Assembly (NCBI GenBank): GCA_964016985.1
Contig: OZ024828.1
Coordinates: 85,762,308 to 85,826,307, forward strand
Direction of reading: 5' to 3'
Length of the DNA stretch: 64,000 nucleotides
Origin: Anodontia alba
Lineage: Eukaryota > Mollusca > Bivalvia > Lucinida > Lucinidae
Shown here: positions 10,989 through 22,435 of the stretch, one piece after another
Position numbering within the stretch: position 1 is the stretch's first letter
How the letters are laid out: the number at the start of each line of letters is the position of its first letter
Notes under the pieces: generated by a model
The model's database searches: none
Told to the model about the DNA's origin: nothing
The model's input: only the letters and a program-made list of their open reading frames with translations
Made by a program: the position numbers and the translations under genes

Positions 10989-12626
10989 ATTAATCCGCCT
11001 ATAAGACGGGGATTTTTCCCCAAAAAAAGCCCCCAAAATTCCAGACCCGTCTTATAATCGAGGTCTTTGGCCATATCGGTATTTTCGGCAAAGTCCGGTG
11101 GTGCCACGTGGTCACGGAAAATGCCGATCTTCGAAACTGGTAGAAGGATATAATGTTTACCTTCGTCCCTTGATAGAAATAGCAGCAAGGTAATTTTTTA
11201 GGTGAAGTACCGAATTTTTCTGTGTATTACTCGCACCCGTGTATAACACGCACTGAATATTTGCTAAATAGTTTTGAAATAAAAAAGATGTTCCTATGTA
11301 AAACACAAAGAATTTATCCGTGCATTATTTACTAAGTTACCAGATACTAAGTGTGTCAAATTTCACTAGGATTGAGTTGAAAATGGCCGAATTCGGAAGG
11401 TTTAGAGTAGAAACAGGCCGAATTTACGATAATGCTAACTGAATTTCCATTGTGCAGCTCTGTTACCATGGGCCTCAGGCAACTTGATGTAGTGTAGGCA
11501 GTTCTTTGCTTCCCCACTGCAGACGCTATGACAATAAAAATGTAGTTATTTCTTTTGTATTCTCATAATTAACACCTTCTTTGTGTCACTTTCTTAACTG
11601 AGACGTGAAATTATCAACTCAGTGCCTCAGGGCAATGCAAACAACAACTAAAGTCGACTAGTTGTCATTCTGACTGCCAATTAACCAATTAAGTGCACAG
11701 ATGTATGCTGGTAGTTTTTTTTTCTTTATCATAAACATTGTTTATTTCAAACAAATTTTTTGGTAAGTTGGAAGAAAAGTTAAAAAAAAAAAAAAAAGAT
11801 AAACATATGGTAAGAAAATAAAAGATAAAATGCAAATGACCGATCTACCTACCTCAAAAGCCCAGTTGGTTTTGTTTATTATCAATAATTTTAATAATTG
11901 CAAAAAATTAAATACTTTTTTATTTTTTCAATGTATGATCGTTTGTGCCAATATTTATGTTCTACCAAATTTTATTTCCTATTTTGAACTACAATAAATC
12001 AGTTGTGCAGGCTGATTTATTCAAGTTACGGTGTGAGACTTGTCAAAGTCCAGTAATCAATACAGATTCATATGCATATGCCTGTTTGAGTAGTTTCCCT
12101 TTGAAGAGATCACATGATCAGCAAAATAAAAAAGCGTAAACAAAAAGAGCATGGACATGAAAAGGATATCAAATTACTGCAAATCAGATGGAGTTGCTTG
12201 TTTTGAGCTGACAGAACCATGGTATGGGCGAGATAGGTATAAAAAATCATGAATATCTCATAGCAATCATTCTATTTCGCATTTTTACCGGGCAATCGTG
12301 AATGTCATGAGTTTTCGCGACCGATTATCTTGGCGATTTCTGTCCCGATTTTGGTGTTCCTATAAATAATACACATCGGATTTTTGTAAACGTTTTCTGG
12401 GTAAATAAGGTGCATGTTATACACAGTTAAATACGGTATGCATGCTTGTAAGTGGTGTTGGAAGTTTTTTTAATTGTACTTTAGGATTTTCTGAGTGGCA
12501 GGGAATATCTCCGACAGGCAACTTTTTTTAACCCGTCTTATAATTAAGTAAAAGCAAAATCCTGCCTGGAAAGGGCCCAAAAACAGCCCCCGTCTTATAA
12601 ACGAATCGTCTTATAGGCGGATTAAT
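10989..12626. mobile_element. Outer inverted-repeat element with 20-bp perfect ends
   Basis: The 20-nt sequence at 10989-11008 (ATTAATCCGCCTATAAGACG) is exactly inverted at 12607-12626, and CCCGTCTTATAA repeats in the shoulders on both sides. There is no ORF over 70 codons inside. A second element with related ends (11208-12438) lies within it. Superfamily unknown. Confidence 0.72.
11208..12438. mobile_element. Inner inverted-repeat element, TACCG ends
   Basis: The left end TACCGAATTTTTCTGTGTAT and the inverted right end TACCGTATTTAACTGTGTAT agree at about 24 of 30 positions when extended through CGCACC / TGCACC. It is nested inside 10989-12626 and has no coding capacity. TACCGTATTT with a TATAA.ACGCACC motif resembles a MITE type known from many animals. 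Confidence 0.65.
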
Positions 12627-12904
12627 ACGGTATTTATTCATATTTTAAGCCATTAAAAAATGGTATGTTTTGGTGAGAAAAATTTCTTTAAAATACCCCC
12701 CCTTTATATGGCCTTATGCATCCTAGCATATCAAAATCTCAGCCTGCACATTTTTGCTGTCCAATAACACAGTTCTTGATAGGTTTTTTTTTTTTTTCCA
12801 ACCAAAAAGTATTGATTCTTACTTCTCCAAACAAGAGCTGTCGGAGGACAGCGAGCTCGCCTGCTGGGTACATTTTATATTGTAACATTTTTATCATTAA
12901 GCCA

Positions 12905-14036
12905 TATAATATAGGTCACACTGACCTAGATGTATTTGTATGTAAATCATTTTGTCACATAGATATAATAATCCAGGTATGACAATTCTCCATGAAATAG
13001 TAATAAAAATAAAAGGCAAAATCACTGAAGCATGAAATATAGGTCACAATGACCTAGATATAGTAAGTGGTCATTCATTGGGTCACATGGAAGTAATATC
13101 CCAGGTGTGACATTTATCCAACAAATAGTATTCAAGATATAAGGCAAAATCACTCAACCATGAAATATAGGTCACACCAACAGAGATATATTTTGACGTC
13201 AATAATCGGGTCACAAGGAACTAATATCCCAGGTGTGACATTTATCCAACAAATAGCATTCAAGATATAAGGCAAAATCACTGAACCATGAAATATAGGT
13301 CACAATGACCTAGATATAGTAAGTGGTCATTCATTGGGTCACATGGAAGTAATATCCCAGGTGTGACATTTATCCAACAAATAGTATTCAAGATATAAGG
13401 CAAAATCACTGAACCATGAAATATAGGTCACAATGACCTAGATATAGTAAGTGGTCATTCATTGGGTCACATGGAAGTAATATCCCAGGTGTGACATTTA
13501 TCCAACAAATAGTATTCAAGATATAAGGCAAAATCACTGAACCATGAAATATAGGTCACAATGACCTAGATATAGTAAGTGGTCATTCATTGGGTCACAT
13601 GGAAGTAATATCCCAGGTGTGACATTTATCCAACAAATAGTATTCAAGATATAAGGCAAAATCACTGAACCATGAAATATAGGTCACAATGACCTAGATA
13701 TAGTAAGTGGTCATTCATTGGGTCACATGGAAGTAATATCCCAGGTGTGACATTTATCCAACAAATAGTATTCAAGATATAAGGCAAAATCACTGAACCA
13801 TGAAATATAGGTCACAATGACCTAGATATAGTAAGTGGTCATTCATTGGGTCACATGGAAGTAATATCCCAGATGTGACATTTATCCAACAAATAGTATT
13901 CAAGATATAAGGCAAAATCACTGAACCATGAAATATAGGTCACAATGACCTAGATATAGTAAGTGGTCATTCATTGGGTCACATGGAAGTAATATCCCAG
14001 GTGAGACATTTATCCAACAAATAGTATTCAAGATAT
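12905..14036 (+). repeat. 128-bp tandem array with ERE and CRE palindromes
   Basis: The anchor TCCAACAAATAG recurs at exactly 128-bp spacing (13117, 13245, 13373, 13501, 13629, 13757, 13885, 14013), preceded by a diverged unit. Type A units carry AGGTCACAATGACCT, a perfect match to the ERE consensus AGGTCAnnnTGACCT, starting at 13041, 13297, 13425, 13553, 13681, 13809 and 13937. The first unit has AGGTCACACTGACCT at 12913, and another ERE sits in the tail at 14088. The type B unit lacks the second half-site but has TGACGTCA at 13194-13201. Units differ by only a few bases, pointing to recent homogenisation. Confidence 0.93.
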
Positions 14037-14550
14037 AAGGCAAAATCACTGGACCGTGAAATCTAGGTGACCTGGACCGTAAAATGTAGGTCACCATGAC
14101 CTTCACTCTCTTACACTTAAACCAATGTCACATAGTTAGCTGATGTATAACCAGTTGTGTCTATAACCTGTAGGCATATAAGATTTTACAAATGTGTCCT
14201 AGATTTTGACCCCTAGCCCCACTCCAAGGCCCACCCTGAGGTATGAACCCAGGGGTATGTTCTTTTGGAATCTCAGAAGACTCCTCCAGGTACCCAAATT
14301 CTAAATATGAATGCTCTATGAGGAGTGAAAGTCAAGATATAAGAATTTGAAAAACTTTAACACAGTATTACAAAGGTGTCCTAGATTCTGACCCCTAGCC
14401 CCACCCAGGGGCATGAACCCAGGGGTTTATTCTCTTGGAATCTCAGAAGACCCTCCAAGGTACCTAAGTTCCAAATTTGATGCCTCTGTGAGGAGTGACT
14501 GTTGAGATATAAGCATTTGAAAAACTTTAACGCAGTGTGACGGGAACGGG

Positions 14551-14608
14551 AACGCAAACGCAAACGCAAACGCAAACGAAAACGCAAACGCAAACGCAAA
14601 CGCAAACG
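14551..14608. repeat. ACGCAA hexanucleotide microsatellite
   Basis: About nine AACGCA-type hexamers near the 3' end of the satellite-cored element. The copies at 38950 and 48090 have only two to three units, so this tract varies between copies. Confidence 0.9.
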
Positions 14609-14670
14609 TGGACGACCGGGGTGACTACAATAGCTCTCCTTGTACTTCGTACAGGCGAGCTAAAAACTAT

Positions 14671-14730
14671 GGTGTGGGTAATTATTAGAAGTGCCTCAAT
14701 GAGGCGCTTCTAATGAGTACCTAAACACAT
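14671..14730. repeat. GGTACTCATTAGAAG hairpin, degenerate copy
   Basis: Arms GTGGGTAATTATTAGAAGTG and CTTCTAATGAGTACCTA around GCCTCAATGAGGCGC. It is a member of the hairpin family seen better at 21171, 22436, 22886 and 33376. Confidence 0.7.
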
Positions 14731-15410
14731 TTTTTTATGAAGAACCCGATAACCCCTCTTGTGTAGAGCTATGCAATTACAAGATTGGACATGCATACTT
14801 ATGTGCCTCGCAGAAACTAGATACAGCAAACTCTGAAGTCCCTATGCATACAAAATGTACTGGATGAGCAAACTAACCAAGAGCTGTTCTCATGTCTGAA
14901 ATGTACCCTTTTCCTCAGCTCTTGATAATCTTATATTCAGGTCAATATGTTTCTTATTTCTCTGTGAAAATGTGAAGTGAGGTTTTAAATGGCATACTAA
15001 GGTTTACTCCTTTTTTTTTTTGCTCAAAAACATAGATAATGGGCACTCATTTAGGCAGTTTCTGACCCCACAATCTAAGTTTGCAGTGGAAATAAGAAAA
15101 GTATCATAATTTCACATCAGAAAATACCATTACCTCACACAGATATATTATTCTAATGGTGTAAAAAGGGATGCAAAGAGAGCATGTTGAAAAAGAATTT
15201 TATTTGTATTTGCTTGAAGCCTAGAATAAATACTCGTGTTTGTAAAAAAAAAAAAAAAAAAATACACCTGCAAGGAAATTAACTTGATTGAAGAACTGCC
15301 TATAAACTATAGGACAATTCATAATTAAGACTTCATTTTTTATCAAAGAAGCCATTTTGAAAATGGTGTATTAATTTATCTCAAGAACAGAGAACAACCT
15401 CCAATTGGAA

Positions 15411-15596
15411 AGAACTGAATATTATTCCGTGTGGTATTGTATATCAGTGTTCATCAAGTCGTAAGTCATCAAGCACGAGTCAGTAGTGAAAGCCATCAGT
15501 GTTAGAACTGAATATTATTCCGTGTGGTATTGTATATCAGTGTTCATCAAGTCGTAAGTCATCAAGCAGGAGTCAGTAGTGAAAGCCATCAGTGTT
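15411..15596. repeat. 93-bp tandem duplication
   Basis: Units 15411-15503 and 15504-15596 differ at one base (CACGAG/CAGGAG). Each begins AGAACTGAATATTATTCC. A recent duplication with no known function. Confidence 0.96.
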
Positions 15597-17402
15597 CTTT
15601 TTTTGTTTTTCATCCTATACGTTATCAGTAACATCAACAGAGATAAATTTTTCATAAATGACTTTGACACAAAGTATTTACAAAATTCATTATTATCTGA
15701 TGAACACTAAGTAAATCCAGATTTCGAGAGGAAAATAACAAAGGTTTTGCAAACAGGCGAGATCGTAACGGTATCATGTTGTTTTTTTTTCGAACAAAAA
15801 ACTCAATTTCTTACCTGTGTTTTTATATCCTGTCATTTTGTACTTTCGTTTTCATAGCCAAACACGTCGTAAGCAACGACTTATTTCATTGGTGTATGCC
15901 CAGTTGCATAGCCAATGAAATACGAAAATATCAAAAACCAAAAATTGCCGACCTTACTTGGTTCATACTACACAGAAGCCATGTTTAGCATACAATACTG
16001 ATCAGCTATTATGAGGGAAGATTAAAGGCACCTGCCGGAAGGGAAACAACTGATCAATTGGATTAACGGTAGTGTGATAATGAAAACCGTTATACATGGG
16101 TTGTCTGCATTAACCAGGACAGCTGGGCAATTAATTATCAGGATTTATTGACTTATCTTTTGATCAGACTTTTTTACCATAAATACTCGCACTTTTAACT
16201 GTCCTGGCGATTTTTTGACACTTGCCCAACTGGGCGTCGTAAAGACCGAATAGACATGCCCGACGGGATTTAGGACTTGTCCCGGGCGACCGGGCAATGG
16301 ATTTGTCAGGCCCTGGTTACAGGATTATCAAACTAATCACCTGAAATTGTTTTTACATATCCTTCACAAGAAAAAAACAACAACAAAACATTAAACATTG
16401 ATTTTTGTAGTATTAAACCACAAAAACATTCTAACACTGCTTGATATAAAGGCAGAATTCAAAAGATTTGCTACAATGAATAGGGGGAATTTCTACACCA
16501 AAATATATCCAAATCTCAGAAGAGTAAATATGTCCTAAAAGTACATTTACTCATGTTGTGACTCATTTGATTTCAAATACTGCAATTAAACATGCAAACC
16601 AAATCACAGGGGTGTAAAATTCCACTCGCATCTGCCAGTTAATTTTAAGGTAGGGCGAGTGAGATTTTCAGAACTTTCTTTACCTTTTCTGCATTTAGCA
16701 TCTAAATGAAAAATTTAGACCATAAAGGCGAGTAAGTTTTGAGGGAATTTTTTGCACTTCTGAATCAGTTGGTATTTTCATTAATACGTACTGCCTGACC
16801 TTTTGCTTACTGCACAACTCTTGATTTTTTCAACTAAATGTAGATTTTTTTTTTATTTTTCTTAATTCTCCATGAAAACATGTGGTACGCATTTGAAGAG
16901 CCTTGCAACATAACCCACAGTGTACATTTTCATGCTGAAATAGATATCAAAACTTTTCGGTTGAAAAATGTGTCTCATCTGGAAGCAGCTACACTTACAT
17001 GCTTAGAACTGCAACAAAAAATTTATCAATTAAAAAAACAAGAGTGCTATGATGGCCCTGTAATGCTCACCTGAGTATCATAGCGCTTAGAGAACCTGAC
17101 CTAGAACTGATCAAGACAAACATTCTGGCCACAATTCAGGATGATTACATTAACAAGAGGCCCAAGTGGACCAGAAATTGCTCACCTGGATTAGACTGAT
17201 CATGATATGTTACATTGCAGGGATCAATTTTAGCGCTTGCTAACTTGCTAAATGCTAGTTAATTTCCTCAAAAAGCATGCTGCAATTTCCATCACTTGCT
17301 AATTCTAGCAAGTTGGAAAGATTCTCTTTAATTGTGGAACCTGAGGCACTTGTTGCTAAAGTTTTGCAATTTCTTTTCCAAAAGCAATGACTATATTTTT
17401 TT

Positions 17403-17501
17403 TTATTTTTCCCAGAAAACAGGTTTTGACATTACATGCAAATTGTCTCCATAGGAGACAATTTGCATGTAATGTCAAAACCTGTTTTCTGGGAAAAATA
17501 A
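17403..17501. repeat. Perfect 48-bp-arm hairpin
   Basis: 17403-17450 and 17454-17501 are exact reverse complements separated by ATA. The arm contains CCCAGAAAACAGG, GACATTACATGC and AATTGTCTCC. Diverged relatives occur at 46031, 55255, 62911 and 63181. It lies within the inner element 17153-20370, so it inserted after that element, and the lack of any arm mismatch suggests it is recent. Confidence 0.95.
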
Positions 17502-17679
17502 GAAAAATATTTTAAAATGTCTGCTGAAATTTTTACCCGGAGTGCAAAGGCTTAAAGCCACATTTAACAGTGTTTATAAGTATGAAAAAGCAAGTGGCTG
17601 AAAGGTTTAGCAAGTAAAAAATAATGCTACTTGCTAATTTTAGCAAGCTGTCAAGAAAGTTAAATTTAAACCCTGCATT

Positions 17680-20280
17680 GTGCCATGGTGGCCATCTTGG
17701 CTATCAGATCCGATTGCCTTTAGCAATTCAGAATCTGATGTTGTTTGAAGAGTTTCAAGACTGCCACCATGGCTGCCATCTTGGATATTGGATATTGGAA
17801 CTGAACGATGCAGCAATTCTGAATCTCCATGTCATTCCGATGCCTCCCATCAAGTTTCGCCTCAACCTGACTTACTGTTTGGGAAGAGATGTGGTTTGAA
17901 GAATTTCAAGATGGCGGTCATCTTGGACATTGGAACAGATGGACTTTAGCAATTCTGAATTTCCATAACACCCCAATGTCTCCCATCATGTTTAAGCTTG
18001 ATCAAACTTACTGTTTGGTAGCAGATGTGATTTGAAGATTTTCAAGATGGCTGCCATGGTGGCCATCTTGGATACCAGAACGGAATCATTTTAGCCATTC
18101 TAAAACTCCATGATGCCTTCCCACCGTTTCCACTCAATCCAACTTACTGTTCGGGAGCAGATAACAATTGAAGACTTTCAAGATGGCTGGTGGAGATGTT
18201 GTTTGAAAATTTTCAAGATGGCTGACATGGAGGCCATCTTGGATATAGGAACAGAATGATTTCAGCATTTCTTACTCTCCATATGGCCCCAATGCCTCCC
18301 ACCAAGTTTGGGCTCAATCTGACTTAGGGTTCGGGAGCAGATGTGGTTTCAAGATTTTCAAGATGGCTGCCCAGGAACATTTAAGCAATTCTGAATCTCT
18401 ATGTCTCTCCAATGCTTCCCATTAAGTTTCTGGTCAATCCAACTTATGGTTTGGGAGGAGATGACATTTGAAGAATTCCAATATGGCTGCCATCTTGGAT
18501 ATCAGAACGGAACAATTTTTGCAATTCTGAATCTCTATGTCACTCCGATGCCTCCTATCAAGTTTTAGCTCAATTAGATCTACTGTTTGGAAGATGTCGT
18601 TTGAAGAATTTCAGGATGCCCGCCATGGCGACCATCTTGGATATCTGAACGGAACTAATTTAGCAATTCTGAATCTCTATAATGCTCCAATGCCTCCCAT
18701 CAAGTTTCGGCTCAATCTGACTTATGGTTTGGGCGGAGATGTCGTTTGAAGAATTTCAAGATGGCCATTTGGCGGCTATCTTGGCTATCGGAACGGAATG
18801 ATTTTAGCAATTCTGAATCTCTGTCACTGTGATGCCCCCCATCAAGTTTTGGCTCAATCGGACTTAGTTCAGGAGATGTCGGTTGAAGAATTTCAAGATG
18901 GCAATCATGGATATCGTTAACAGAACGATTTTAGCAATTCTGAATCTTTGTGTTTATGTGATGCCTCCCATCAAGTTTTGGCTCAATCAGACTTATGGTT
19001 TGGGAGGAGATGTCGTTTGAAGAATTTCAAGATGGCCGCCATGGCAGTCATCTTAGATATCGGAACGGAATGATTCCAGCAATTTTGAATTTCTGTATCA
19101 CTGTGATGCCTCCCAACAAGTTTCAGCTCAATCTGACTTATGGTTTGGGAGGAGATGTCAGTTTGGGAGGAGATGCTGTTTTGGAGGGTTTGGGAGGAGA
19201 TGTCGTTTGAAGAATTTCAAGATGGCCGCCACTGTCACTGTGATGCCTCCTAATGGCTTAATCCCACTTACGGTTTAGGAGGGGATGTCATTTGAAGAAT
19301 TTCAAGATATAGTGGCCATCTTGGATATCGGAATGGAACAATTTTAGCAAATCTGAATCTCTGTGATCCCCCCCATCAAGTTTCAGCTCAATTGGACTTT
19401 CAGTTTGGGAGGAGATGTCGTTTGAAGCATTTCAAGATGGCCACCATGGCAGCCAACTTGGATACCAGAACAGAATGATTTTAGCAATTCTGAATCGCTG
19501 TGTAATTGTGATGCCTCCCATCAAGTTTTGGCTCGATCTGACCTACGGTTTGGAGGAGATGTCATTTGAAGAATTTCAAAATGGCCACCGTTTCGGCCAT
19601 CTAGGATATCGGAACAGAACGATTTAAACAATTCTGAATCTTTGTGTCACTGTGATGCCTCCCATCAAGTTTTGGCTCAATCCGATTTCAGTTTGAGAGG
19701 AGATGTCCTTTGAAAAATTTCAAGATGGGCCATCTTGGATATTGGAACGGAATGATTTAAGCAATTTTGTATCTCTGTCTCATTGTGATGCCTCCCATTA
19801 CGTTTCAGCTCAATCGGACTTAGGGGTTTGGGAGATATCATTTGAAGAATTTCAAGATGGCCACCATGGCAGCCATCTTGGATATCAGAACGGAATGATT
19901 TTACCAATTCTCAATCTTTGTGTTACTGTGATGCCTCCCATCAAAAGTTTTGACTCAATCCGACTTACAGTTCGGGAGATGTCGTTTGAAGAATTTCAAG
20001 ATGGCCGTCATGGCAGCCATCTTGGATATCGGAATGATTTTAGCAATTCTGAATCTCTGTGTCACTGTGATGCCTCCCATCAAGTTTCAGCTCAATCAGA
20101 CTTACGGTTTGGGAGGAGATGTCAGTTTGGGAGGAGATGCTGTTTAAAGAATTTCAAGATGGCCGGCCATCTTGGATATCGGAATGGAACGATTTTAGCA
20201 ATTCTGAATCTCCATGTTGCCACAATGCCTTCCATTAAGTTTCACCTCAATCCGACTTACCATTCAGGAGGAGATGACAA
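17680..20280 (+). repeat. 140-150-bp array with CAAGATGGC / GCCATCTTGG motifs
   Basis: About 16 imperfect units, each built as TTTCAAGATGGCCGCCATGG, then CAGCCATCTTGGATATCGG, a TTTTAGCAATTCTGAATCTC block, GATGCCTCCCATCAAG and GGTTTGGGAGGAGATGTC. The inverted pair CAAGATGGC...GCCATCTTG in each unit matches the strong YY1 core (CAAGATGGC / GCCATCTTG). Units are 80-90% alike by eye. Confidence 0.85.
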
Positions 20281-20754
20281 AAACATGAAAGGTTAACAAT
20301 GGAAGACAGCGGACGACGGACAACAGGCCATGGCATAAGCTGACCTGGAGCAAAGCTCCAGGTGAGCTAACAAGTAAGACAATGTAGCATGTCTAATGGA
20401 CTGTGAAATAGAGGTCAAGGTCACAATATGGATGACTGTACTCAAGAGGCCATGCTACAATGTATGAATGTGCCAAGTATCACTGGCTGAAGGAGCAACA
20501 GTTACTGACCTAAACACAAACACTTCACATGCCAAATTTGGGAAAGTCCGTGAAATATTGGTCAAGTGATCCAGTTCCAAATTTCACCTAGAAGTCATCA
20601 AGACAAATATTTTGAGCAAGATTTATGATGATCACTTCAAAAATGTGACCTCTATAGTGTTAACAAGCTAACTGTTGACGATGGATGAATGACGGGGGGT
20701 GATCACAATAGCTGACCCTGAGATTTGCTCAGGTGAGCTAAAAAGTTAACATAC

Positions 20755-21029
20755 CTGCACTTATCACAACAGATCATGTATCCATCATCATGAATAAAGT
20801 CACAAATACAGCGTGTGACACTGTCATCCACCTGTTCATCGAGGGATTTCAGTTTTGTCGGCGGGGGTTTTGGTGGAGACGGCAGCTGAGGCTGTGGTAC
20901 AGGAGATGGTGGTGTCGGTGCATCCGACGTCACCACCACTTCCTCATTCACATCAAAGGAGCTACTGATCTTCACTGGAGGTGGTGTCTGCGGTGGTGTA
21001 GGTGGAGGAGGTGCTCCATAGTTATGATC
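20755..21029 (-). CDS. KMT2E: KMT2E-like exon: proline-rich linker and first half of PHD finger
   Basis: 275-nt exon with acceptor CATCTAG (AG at 21031-21030) and donor TGCAG|GTATGT (GT at 20754-20753). It begins DHNYGAPPPPTPPQTPPP, matching the conserved ADHNYGxRPPPTPP stretch of vertebrate KMT2E. A Pro/Ser/Val-rich linker follows, then VTRCICDFIHDDGYM and ICCDKC, the first zinc-ligand cluster of the PHD finger with the HDDGYM cage segment. The glycine usual after the second ligand (CGF) is aspartate here (CDF). It ends in phase 2 (AG), completed by T of the 10477 exon. Role: chromatin reader in a nuclear SET-domain protein; the SET domain is not in this window. Confidence 0.96.
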
Positions 21030-21170
21030 CTAGATGAAAGGATTGAAATATGAAAGGCCTTTCATAGCTCCAGATAAGAGGGCTTCAAGGTCAATACTAC
21101 CTTTTCTTATTTCTACATGAAAACATATGTTCTGGCATAGGTCTAGATAAGAGTGGGTATCAGGTAATTA

Positions 21171-21280
21171 TTTTTCTTATTTCTCTATGAAAACATACAC
21201 TGTGGGTACTCATTAGAAGCACCTCACCCAGGCACTTCTAATGAGTAGGCACATGTTTTTGTGGAGAAATAAAAAAAAAA
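21171..21280. repeat. GGTACTCATTAGAAG hairpin copy
   Basis: Palindromic unit: TTCTTATTTCTCTATGAAAA, GTGGGTACTCATTAGAAGC, turn ACCTCACCCAG, GCACTTCTAATGAGTA, then GTTTTTGTGGAGAAATAA. Both arm and shoulder are inverted. Confidence 0.88.
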
Positions 21281-22435
21281 TATTAATACTATTGAATTGA
21301 AAAAAGCATCTTATCAAGAGCTATGTTCTGGATGCTTGTTAGAAGTCCCTTTGTACTTCTATTGAGTACCCACATCTCTTTACACGGAAAAATAAGAAGA
21401 ACATTGATATATTTCTGTGACTCAGATAAAGTTCCTTATTTCAAGTTACGATCCACAGCCGACTTGGTGCTCTGGATATCCAAAAACTGTATTTGTCATA
21501 TCTCTGAGTTAATGCCAACATTATTTCAAAGATATGATAAAAAATCATTTCATTTTTTATCCAGTTCAAAAACGACAGACTAACTGAAATTTTAAAGGCT
21601 GTCATATGTCACATTTTATGATCATATTAATTCCATATATCAATTTATTAAACCTTTCTTCGATAAAAAATGTCTTTATTTTGAGGAATATGGAGCCTTT
21701 TAGAAACAAGGCTCACCCATTAGTTCTAGGTTTTCTGACAGATGAGGAGATGTTGCTTTAACAAAATCTTCATTTATTCGCATTCAAGGCCAATCAGTGA
21801 AATAATTCTCCAAAACTGCAGTCAAATTTCGCCCCTTTCTGTTTTTTTTTTGTTTTTTTGTTTTTTTCTTGGCCTCCTCCCTATCCCATCAAATAGGACC
21901 TATGCCAGCCAGGCAGATTCCTCAAAAATGCTATACATATCACTGCAAGTTGTCAAATCCTTCCAGCAATAGCCATATTTTTATAGCAACAGTCTCTTGG
22001 GCATCTGCAATATCTAATTATAATCTTAGAACCACAAAATATTTTCATGAGGATATAACTTTATAAGAATGTCAATACTTTATTGTTGTACAAAAGTGCC
22101 TTATAGCTTTTGTTTTTGTTTTGAGGCTTAACGGTCCAGTCAACAATATTTTAGTACTGTCACATCTCAGAGTGATTTACAAAAAAAAAAAAAAAAAAAA
22201 GAAAGAAAGAATGGGACAGAGGAGAAAAGAAAAGATCCCAATCCCTGAACTTGCTTCATCTGAGGAAGTTTAGGCAAGAACCAGCTAAAAAGCCAAAAGC
22301 AATGGCATAGCAATATTGGCAGGAGTTTGTAGCACCACTCTACAGTCCATCTTATTCAGAGCTAACATAATTCAATGTAAGGCATTTTCTTTTTTTTTTT
22401 CTTTTTTTTTTTCAACAAAAATTTTTGGCATTTTT

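Larger units (their letters stand above)
12831..14663 (+). mobile_element. Satellite-cored element, copy 1 (Helitron-like ends)
   Basis: First of three copies (others at 36988 and 46977). It opens ACAAGAGCTGTCGGAGGACA with a GCTGTC/GACAGC hairpin, then AGCTCGCCTG. The 3' end holds a CCTTGTAC-TTC-GTACAGG hairpin and closes CGAGCTAA. CAGGCGAGCT at the end is the reverse complement of AGCTCGCCTG near the start. Inside are a diverged unit and eight tandem 128-bp units, a conserved tail with a twice-repeated CCTAGATT.TGACCCCTAG block, and an ACGCAA microsatellite. A 3' hairpin followed by CTAA is the layout of Helitron/Helentron-type non-autonomous elements, and known bivalve 'pearl' elements have tandem cores. 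The class is inference. Confidence 0.8.
17153..20370 (+). mobile_element. Inner ACAAGAGG element with 140-150-bp array core
   Basis: It starts ACAAGAGGCCCAAGTGGACC and then GCTCACCTGGA. It ends with the hairpin CCTGGAGC-AAA-GCTCCAGG followed by TGAGCTAA, and TCCAGGTGAGC is the exact complement of the 5' motif. The core (about 17680-20280) is a diverged tandem array. Several long frames cross the array (MSFEEFQDG-type), but they reflect repetition and show no coding constraint or start/stop organisation. Confidence 0.82.
17038..20741 (+). mobile_element. Outer ACAAGAG element carrying a nested relative
   Basis: The 5' end reads ACAAGAGTGCTATGATGGCC and then GCTCACCTGAG. The 3' end has a CCTGAG-ATTTG-CTCAGG hairpin followed by TGAGCTAA. 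GCTCACCTGAG is the exact complement of CTCAGGTGAGC, which pairs these two ends and not those of the inner element. Own sequence is 17038-17152 and 20371-20741 (about 490 bp); the rest is the insertion 17153-20370. The 3' end lies 12 bases from the KMT2E exon donor at 20754. Confidence 0.78.
10478..20754 (-). other. KMT2E-like intron 3 (10.3 kb)
   Basis: Lies between donor GT at 20754-20753 (TGCAG|GTATGT) and the acceptor at 10479-10478, splitting the PHD finger. It holds a hairpin element, two nested inverted-repeat elements, a 1.8 kb satellite-cored element, a 93-bp tandem duplication, a perfect 48-bp hairpin and a nested pair of array-cored elements. Nothing recognisable was seen in 12627-12830, 14731-15410 (apart from T and A tracts) or 15600-17037. 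Confidence 0.85.

Noticed and set aside
12905..14036. CRISPR-like array of regularly spaced repeats
   Set aside because: The 128-bp units are contiguous with no unique spacers, and the setting is an intron of a eukaryotic gene. It is a satellite inside a mobile element.
13918..14106. Minus-strand ORFs recurring in satellite copies (also 37104, 38331, 47158, 47477)
   Set aside because: They are identical because the DNA repeats are identical. Frame and ends change with unit number.
14381..14605. Arginine/leucine repeat ORF
   Set aside because: It is a translation of the ACGCAA microsatellite on the minus strand.
18537..20296. Protein made of MSFEEFQDG repeats
   Set aside because: The frames arise from tandem DNA repeats whose unit is not a constant multiple of three. 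They shift frame between units and lack any start or splice context.
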